Positions 57,463 to 64,000 of a DNA stretch of 64,000 nucleotides are shown piece by piece. The notes below the pieces were generated by a model. The model was given only the letters and a program-made list of their open reading frames with translations, did not search any database and was not told the origin of the DNA. Location of the stretch: the NCBI GenBank assembly GCA_033060915.1, contig CM065384.1, positions 11,888,001 to 11,952,000 of the forward strand. Direction: 5' to 3'. The first letter of the stretch is position 1, and the number at the start of each line of letters is the position of its first letter. The translations under genes and the position numbers were made by a program. The DNA is from Euryodendron excelsum (lineage: Eukaryota; Streptophyta; Magnoliopsida; Ericales; Pentaphylacaceae).

Positions 57463-57467
57463 AGCAA
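57463..57467. repeat. Target site duplication of TatB, right copy (AGCAA)
   Basis: Partner of AGTAA at 40372-40376. Confidence 0.75.
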
Positions 57468-59106
57468 GAGAGAGAGAAGAGTGAGAAAGTTATCGGAATA
57501 TATCCATGGTAAGGGAAAGGAGTGAGACTTGCATGCAAATGGGTCAATGAACCCCTTTTTTTAAGCCTTTGGCCCATAGTGTTATTAAACAGGTCCCTTA
57601 TGAGAATCAACCACTCACTCGAAAAAGAAAGCCTTTGTCGTCCACCTTGAAGTATGCATTCTTAGGTAAATGTGACTTTTACCCGGTTGTCAAATCCTCT
57701 AACTTACCTGAAGGCCAAGAGAAATCATTAGTGAAAGTGCTTAAGAGTCATAGGAAGGCCTTAGGTTGGACTACAATGGACCTTCATAGCATTAGTTCTC
57801 TTATATGTACTCATTATAGTTATCTTGAGGAAAAGTGTAAGCCTGTGCGTCAAATGCAAAGACGCTTAAACCCTAACCTGAAAGAGGTTAAGAGAGGAGA
57901 AGTATTTAAACTTCTCGATACTGGTATTATATACCCCATCTCTAATTCTAAATGGGTTAGTCCAACTCCAGTTGTGCCTAAAAATTAGGGCATAACGATA
58001 ATACAAAATGAGTTTAACAAACTAGTTCTTACTATGATTCAAACTGGGTGGAGAATGTGTATAGATTACCGTAAGTTGAATGCTTCAACTAGGAAGGAGC
58101 CACTTTCCACCCCCTTCCTTGGACCATGTCCTTGAGCGAGTGGTCGACCGAGCCTCTTATTGTTTCCTAGATGGGTACTCCAGGTATAATCAGATAGAGA
58201 TCACCTTAAAAGACTAAGATAAGACCACCTTCACGTGCCCCTTTGGCATCTATGCTTATAAGAGAATGTCATTTGGCTTGTGCATATTTCAAAGGTGTAT
58301 GATGTTTATCTTTAGTGATATGGTTAAGAGATTTTTAGAAGTCTTTATGGATAATTTCTTCGTGTATGGGGGTACTTTGAGACTTGTTTAGAACACCTTA
58401 AGAAGGTGTTAGAGAGATGCGAGGAGAGCAACTTAGTGCTCAATTAGGAGAAGTGTCACTTTATGGTGACACAAGGTATAGTTCTTGGACATATAGTGTC
58501 CAACAAGGGAATAGAGGTAGATAAGGCTAAATTCGAGTTGATCCAAAAGCTCCCTACCCCTAAGATTGTTAAAGGCATTAAGTCTTTGGGCATGACGGTT
58601 TCTATTAGCTATTCATTCAAGGGGTTTAGTGCCATATCTCGCTCATTGTGCCACCAATTGTCACAAGATGTTCCTTTTGAATAGACATCTTCTTGCCAAA
58701 GAGCTTTTGAAAAGCTTAAAGGGTTTTTTACTATCGCTCCCGTTGCTCAATCACCCTATTGGTCTTTAAATTTTGAGTTGATGTGCGATGCAAATGATTA
58801 CGCAGTTCGGGCTGCTTTAGGGTAAAGGGTAGATAAAAAACTTCACGTTAGTTATTATGCAAGTAAAACCCTTAATGAGGCCCAACTGAACTATACCACC
58901 ATAGAGAAAGAGCTTATCACTGTGGTTTTTGCATTGGATAAGTTTAGATCATACTTAGTCGGATCTTTAGTCATAATCTACACTGATCACTTCGCACTAA
59001 AGTATTTGTTGAGTAAGCCTGATGTAAAATCCCAACTCATCCGATAGATTCTCTTGCTCTAACAGTTTCACATAGAGATTAGAGATAAGAAGGGGTTGAA
59101 AATGTA
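57468..59106 (+). pseudogene. Athila2 reverse transcriptase and RNase H (broken)
   Basis: After about 80 bp of GA-rich gag-pro linker it goes straight to the RT lead (LTRKRKPLSSTLKYAFLGKC at about 57614); the protease is missing. 57569-57988 is open as far as SNSKWVSPTPVVPKN. The palm gives IQTGWRMCIDYRKLNAST, then frame changes. The catalytic box reads FMDNFFVYG (about 58347), so the second Asp is now Asn. TAG replaces Trp at 58445-58447 and 58682-58684. RNase H (58740-59100) keeps MCDANDYAVRAALG, YTTIEKELITVVFALDKF and YTDHFALKYLL, so its three acidic positions remain, with stops between. Confidence 0.88.
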
Positions 59107-60510
59107 GTGACCAACCATCTTTCGAGGCTCCCTACTGATGGAGATGCCCAAGACTCCCTTTCCATTAATGAATACTTTCCGGATAAGCATTTCTTTCAGG
59201 TGCATGCACTTTCACACGCTACCACTCTTTGGTATATGGATATAGCTAATTTCTTGGCTACTGGTAAGATTCCCTCACATTGGTCATCATTAGATAGAAA
59301 GAAATGTTTTAGGATTGTTAGGTATTTTTCTTGGGATGATCCTTACTTGTTTAAGTATTGCCTCGATTAGGTGATTCGTCAGTATATTCCCGACAATGAA
59401 ATAAAAAGTGTTATGGAGTTTTGTCATACATAGGCATGTGGTTGGCACTTTTCTTCATGCAAAACTGTCACAAAAATCTTACAAAGCAGTTTTTGTTGGC
59501 CCACCATGTTTAAAGACATTCATATCTTTTGCACGTCCTATGATAGATGCCAATGTTTAGAAAGTCTTTTGAGGAGGCACATGATGCCTCTCAACTCCAT
59601 TATTATCTTAGAAATTGCTGATTATTAAAATATCGATTTCATGGCTCTCTTCCCTAGCTCGTTTGGCTATTTATACATTCTAGTGGCCATAGACTACGTG
59701 TCTAAATGGGTCGAGGCCATTCCTTTGCGTACCAATGATCACCTTGTTATGATCAAATTTTTAAAAGAGCGCATTTTCACACGTTTTGGTATGCAATATG
59801 TTGTAATTGGTGATGGTTGCTCTCACTTTTATAATAGACATATAGGTTTTTTGATGAGAAAATATGGGGGTGATTCACAAAGTTGGTACACCTTATCATT
59901 TCCAAACTCAAGGCCAAGTTAAGTTGGTGAACCAAGAAATTATGCAAGTCCTAGAAAAAAACTATTAACCCTAACTGAAAGGATAGGTTTTTGAGGTTAG
60001 TGGACACTTTGTGGGCATATAGGACTGCTTATAAGACCATTTTAGGTTATTCTCCTTATCGACTTGTGTACGAAAAGGTGTGCCGCCTTCCAGTTGAGAT
60101 AGAACACAAGGCCTATTTGGCCATTCGCCAATTTAATGAGAATTTAGATAAGGCAGGCCAACATAGGAGGTTGCAACTCAACGAACTAGATGAACTTTGT
60201 AACAATGCATATGAGAATGCTAAGATCTATAAGGAAAAGATGAAATCCTTACAAGACCACCATATTCTTAGAAAATCTTTCGAGATTGGTCAAAAGGTCC
60301 TCTATATAATTCCCGGTTGCACTTACTTCTGAGTAAGCTGCAAAGTCCAAACCTTATGTTGTTAGGGAGGTGTCACCTCATGGGGTAGTTGAGATTGTAA
60401 ATCCCACTAATGGTAAGAACTTCATAGTTAATGGGCAAAGATTGAAGCCCTATTTAAAGATTGAGGTGGGTGAAGTCAAGAGTGTGAAGCTTAAAGATCC
60501 ACCGTAGTTT
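59107..60510 (+). pseudogene. Athila2 integrase (broken)
   Basis: 59107-59370 is the linker (NHLSRLPTDGDAQDSLSINE ... YFSWDDPYLFKYCLD). 59371-59640 is the zinc-binding domain in pieces (CTSYDRCQCLESLLRRHMMP). 59641-59922 is the catalytic core: ILVAIDYVSKWVEAIPLRTN, then VIGDGCSHFYNRHIGFLMRK, where the second-Asp region reads GDGCSHF. A frameshift at about 59870 moves the Glu segment out of frame. 59991-60332 resumes with [20 protein letters not shown] and [10 protein letters not shown]. 60340-60500 ends with YVVREVSPHGVVEIVNP and NFIVNGQRLKPYL. The domain order is complete but there are at least four frame breaks. Confidence 0.87.
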
Positions 60511-60838
60511 GGGTAGCTCCAAGCAATCCGTGTAGAGTAGTGTAGTTTCGATGTTTAGAGTAAACTTAGGATCTTCTTTTTGTAGTTTTTAGCTCATTTG
60601 TTCTTCCCTAGTTGGGGTGGTGCCCTTTGGTATTCCCTTTTTGTTCTCCCCTCTATACGCATGCTTCTTTGGCTTTGTTCTCATGCATTGAGGATATTGT
60701 AAGACTTTAGTTGGGGGGTTATAGCTAAACCTTTTAGATATTCTTTGTTTTTTTTTAGTTTTTCGTAGTTTTATGAGTTTTTCTTGGTTTTTCCTTATTT
60801 TGTTTTTTGATTTTTAGGAAGACCATTTGAACAATATA
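60511..60838 (+). other. Athila2 spacer after integrase
   Basis: Non-coding and T-rich. It contains CATTGAGGATATTGTAAGAC and TTGGGGGG (about 60712-60719), a G motif that follows integrase in Athila elements and matches the expanded tract in Athila1. Confidence 0.55.
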
Positions 60839-60975
60839 TCATTGTGTTCGAATTGTTGTTCGAATGGTGACATTAGCGCCACATTAGAAGTACGCTCATT
60901 TAATACACGTCAGACGCGCATTCGAATGGCTGTTCGAATGGCCATCTAACGATTAGGCAAATCTATATATACAGG
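60839..60975 (+). promoter_or_regulatory. TTCGAA cluster and TATA box: candidate internal promoter
   Basis: TTCGAA occurs at 60847, 60859, 60921 and 60933, as two pairs each spaced 12 bp. Twenty-five bases later CTATATATACAGG gives a good TATA box (about 60963-60973). The env-like ORF starts 225 bp further on. The arrangement resembles the hairpin-plus-TATA layout in the Athila1 LTR. Promoter function is inference. Confidence 0.45.
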
Positions 60976-61197
60976 CATCTGATTTCAGTTCAAACACATT
61001 TTAAACATGCTAAGAGTCATTTTTAAGAGTTTTTAAGCTTTTCTAAGATAGTGAGACCCTGTTGGAGTTCGAGCACATGCCTACACTTCATCCTAGTCCT
61101 TTCCTGCCATTCTAGGTATTCCTCTTGAGTTTTCCTTACATTCTTTCCATAGTTTAGAGGAGTATCTAGTGCTTTATTTTTTTTGTTATATACTGAT

Positions 61198-62386
61198 ATG
61201 GCTGGCTGAGGTGACCGAGGTGGATGGGGACAGGCTATTGAGCCTCCCTCGGCCTATGATGTAAATAGGTTCATTAGTGAGGAAGCGTTAGATGCCTTCA
61301 CTAAGATCTTGAGTACAAGAGGGAATCCCTTACGTTACACAACTTTAGAGGGGATTATAGGTGTGAGGAGGAGTTTGCTTCCCTTGGCCACATTTCATGG
61401 TACTTGTGTATTTTTGCATATCGCTGAGTTCATGGAGAACATTCGGCGTACTGTGATCACTTTGGGTCATGAGCGGATAGAGTACTGGTTTAGGGGGTGG
61501 CAGATAACTGTTACTCCCAACATCATAGCCCAATTTTTCTAGATTCCTAGAGTCTCGGATGCCTAGTTTAGTTTCCCATTTGTAGGGGCTTCAAATTTTG
61601 ATGTAGTATCTGCGGAGGTATGTGTTGCTGGGATACAATGGTTACAGCATTAGCAGTTGCCAAAGAGAGTCTTAGCTCTTTGTTATAGGCCTTTGTTTGT
61701 ATTTTCCTACCATTCACTCCTTCCTATTAGTCACCATACTTAGGTGAGTTGAGAGAGAGCTAAATTGTTATGGGCTATAGGCATGGGTAGGTCTATCGAT
61801 CTTCCCTTTTGGGTGGGCTATCATTTGCACTTCGAGTATACGCATCCTAAATCTCAGGGATCCATCCCTTTTGGGTGCATGCTTACTGGACTGATTGAAC
61901 AAGATGGGGTAGTTGGCATTCTTGGTTTGACTCAACTTCGTCAGCAGCAGCTAATAAGATAGGTTGACAGTGTGACGGTCTTAGTCTCACTTGCAGGAGA
62001 AGCACGCTGAGGCAGCGCATCCATAGCAGCTTAAGACACAGCAGCTACAACGGCCTAGAGTGCTGCTGTTGCAGCAGATGGCCATATAGATTTTGGTATT
62101 ATAAACTATTTTAGTGAGATTTGAGTAGCAGTCTCAGACATTGGCTGCTCATGAAGTCATACTAGAGCAACAGAGCCAGGCCCTTGTTCAGCAGGGACTT
62201 GCGATTGAGAGGATCGAGGCTACCATGGCAGCAAGAGTAGCTGTACAACAAGCACATATGGATCATCTTACTATGCTAGAGGGTCGTATGACACTTTATC
62301 AGGGTACTTTAGATCACATGATGGTTCTTATCCATCGTATGCAGCCGCTGCCACCACCTACTGATGATGAGGCTTTTGATGATTAG
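61198..62386 (+). pseudogene. Athila2 env-like ORF (broken)
   Basis: The likely ATG is at 61198 (MAG, then TGA as the fourth codon). The frame continues GGWGQAIEPPSAYDVNRFIS, then LDAFTKILSTRGNPLRYTTL and IEYWFRGWQITVTPNIIAQF to a stop at 61540. Further on, with stops at several sites, come VLALCYRPLFVFSYHSLLPI, LLWAIGMGRSIDLPFWVGYH and GSIPFGCMLTGLIEQDGVVG. These are the pattern of the plant-transposon-protein domain often annotated in this Athila ORF. 62141-62386 is open and probably coiled-coil (QQSQALVQQGLAIERIEATM), ending PPTDDEAFDD. Length is about 395 codons. I see no convincing signal peptide or membrane segment, so calling it an envelope gene is by position only. Confidence 0.65.
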
Positions 62387-64000
62387 ATAGAGTTTAGATA
62401 TCATGTACTTTGCATGTCATTTCATCATATGTATCTAAAACTCTTTTGTAGATTAGTTGATATGTTTTGTGTTATCTGTCTTATGTGCTTGTTATTTTGT
62501 TATCTCAGTCTATTATACTTCAAACCTTGTCATGTTTTATAGATCAATTTCAGGTGTTACTCTATATTTCCTATCTTTCATACATTACAGTTATACGGTA
62601 CAGATTTGAGTATCTTATGGTTTTGAATATCATGGTTTGTATCTTTAGCACATTGTCCATATTTTTATTGATTAGTCATTTTTTACAATGGATGTGTTGG
62701 AGAGAATTTTGTGAGAACCATAACTATATTCATGTCAATGTAATCTTACATTGAGGATGTTTTGAGTCATACATTGGATTGAACTTGAGCTTAATTGTTG
62801 ATTCTTCTTGTTATTGTGATGTATTGCAAGTTTTGTCATAAATCCATTATAAGAGGGAGATTACATCATTGTGCACTATCATACTATATGACATCTTATG
62901 TTAATTCTTTGTGCATGCGTATCATTAAAGAGTGGAGATTTTACCTTATGAGTTTTAGAGCCAATTTATCTTCTTTTTGGAGCGGATATACATTTAATCA
63001 AGAATAATTTATTGATCTTCCATTCTTTTAATATATTCATTATACTTGATTTTGATTCATATGTTAGGTAATAGCTGGAGATATTGTCACTTATACTCTC
63101 TTGAATTTTAAATTTAATGTATTTTGAATATCATGCTAGGCCATCTTGTTCTCTTTGAGCCATTCATATCCAGTTTCTTTTTCTTGATCTTCGTACAAAT
63201 GAACTTTGATAATGCATATTATTGTTGAAATACTTCCCATGATAAGAACCTTAATATTATTGCTTATGAGAGCTTAGAAAAGTAAAAATTCGTATGGAGT
63301 TGAAAATGAGAAAAAGAAAAGAGAAAGAAAAATATATATTTGTGAAGAGAAGGTAGAAAAAAGGAAATTTTGAATTGAAAAAAAGTATATAGAAGTGGAA
63401 GAAGAAGAAAAAAGAACAATCTTGTTAAAAAGTTGAGAAATTAGAAGTGTATACTTATTGATCATCACATGTAGTGTACAATACATGTTTTAAGTCTTTC
63501 TACCCCTTTCTTTCTCTTTATTTATGACTCTTCTTTCATATGACCTTAGTTATTTAGAATATACACCAAGTTAGTAATTATTTTAAGTATAAGTCATTAC
63601 ATGTCGATTCTCTGTCTAACACTTAAAACTGTGAATATTCTTTATGAAGCTATGCTAAGTCGATACACTTACATCTGTATGGTTTTTGTTATTGGATTGC
63701 TCTACCTTGTGTTTCATGTACATTTACTTTTATAAATAGCTTTTCATTGAGAGACCCATGTGTTTTATATTTTTCTAAGTGTATGCCCAGTGAGTATTTG
63801 GATCAAAGTACAAAGGATATAACTGCATAAATTTGAGGCATTTGAGTTATATGTCATTTCTAATGCACCCTTATGTGCCCTCTTTCTTAGATGTTTTATG
63901 ACTTAAGCTTGCATAATTCATAATTTATGGTGACCTGAAAATTATCTTGAGTAAGTTATGTATGCCTCAGTTACTTCTACTATCTTTTACATGACATGAA
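62387..64000 (+). other. Athila2 3' region, possibly including start of its 3' LTR
   Basis: A/T-rich with no recognisable coding sequence. AAGAGGGAGATTACATC at about 62850-62866 resembles a polypurine tract followed by an LTR start. A second purine-rich block is at 63308-63415. No second LTR is in the window to test either. Short ORFs (62467-62754, 62795-63007) are Tyr/Leu/Ile-rich and unsupported. Confidence 0.4.

Larger units (their letters stand above)
4127..64000 (+). mobile_element. Athila2: host Athila-type Ty3/gypsy element, nested and incomplete
   Basis: The fragments join in order on the plus strand: gag (4127-4644 and 39653-40376), RT and RNase H (57463-59106), integrase (59107-60510), env-like ORF (61198-62386) and 3' sequence to the window end. 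It is interrupted by Athila1 (4645-39652) and TatB (40377-57462), both with 5-bp target duplications. Its own 5' LTR and the start of gag lie left of the window, beyond TatA. The protease segment is missing. Lineage rests on the Athila-specific gag and RT wording and the env-like ORF downstream of integrase. It is the oldest layer and is not coding-competent. Confidence 0.85.

Overview
The window is heterochromatin-type DNA from a flowering plant. It consists of LTR retrotransposons inserted inside one another. I see no host gene, tRNA, rRNA, CRISPR array or bacterial-type operon. The plant assignment rests on Athila-type gag-pol with an env-like ORF, a Tekay/Del chromovirus with a chromodomain, and very large Tat/Ogre-like elements with 4.3-4.9 kb LTRs and minisatellites near the 3' LTR. 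I cannot name the species.

Layout, outermost to innermost. (1) An Athila element on the + strand ('Athila2') is the oldest host. Its pieces are gag at 4127-4644 and 39653-40376, RT/RNase H at 57463-59106, integrase at 59107-60510, an env-like ORF at 61198-62386, and 3' sequence to 64000. (2) Its gag is split by a complete minus-strand Athila ('Athila1', 4645-39652; target duplication GAGAT/GAGAC). A minus-strand Tat-like element ('TatB', 40377-57462; AGTAA/AGCAA) splits it again. A third Tat-like LTR ('TatA', 1-4126) abuts it on the left. (3) Athila1 pol is split between RT and RNase H by a plus-strand Tat-like element ('TatC', 10266-34278; ATAAC/ATTAC). (4) The 5' LTR of TatC is split by a minus-strand Tekay-type element (10487-19944; perfect GTAAG duplications). 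Insertion order is therefore Athila2, Athila1, TatC, Tekay, with TatA and TatB each after Athila2. All five insertions lie antisense to their immediate host.

Nothing here is likely to make a working gag-pol. Reading frames are broken by frameshifts and by many Trp-to-stop changes, and catalytic residues are lost (FMDN in the Athila2 RT, TNH in the Tekay RNase H). This fits old, methylated copies decayed by C-to-T transitions.

The least ordinary part is the Tat-like family. TatB and TatC have almost equal internal regions (7420 and 7410 bp) with no recognisable gag or pol, so the family looks non-autonomous. TatB instead carries an antisense ORF with a DUF7745-like pattern close to its 3' LTR. 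TatC has a 70-bp minisatellite in that place. The two copies share leader and 3' sequences but have unrelated cores. Their U3 regions hold GGCGCC palindromes and 36-bp subrepeats upstream of a TATA box. Comparable clusters of palindromic words, different in each family, sit in the Athila1 LTR, after the Athila1 and Athila2 integrases, and in the Tekay LTR. In Athila2 such a cluster precedes a TATA box ahead of the env-like ORF, which suggests an internal promoter.
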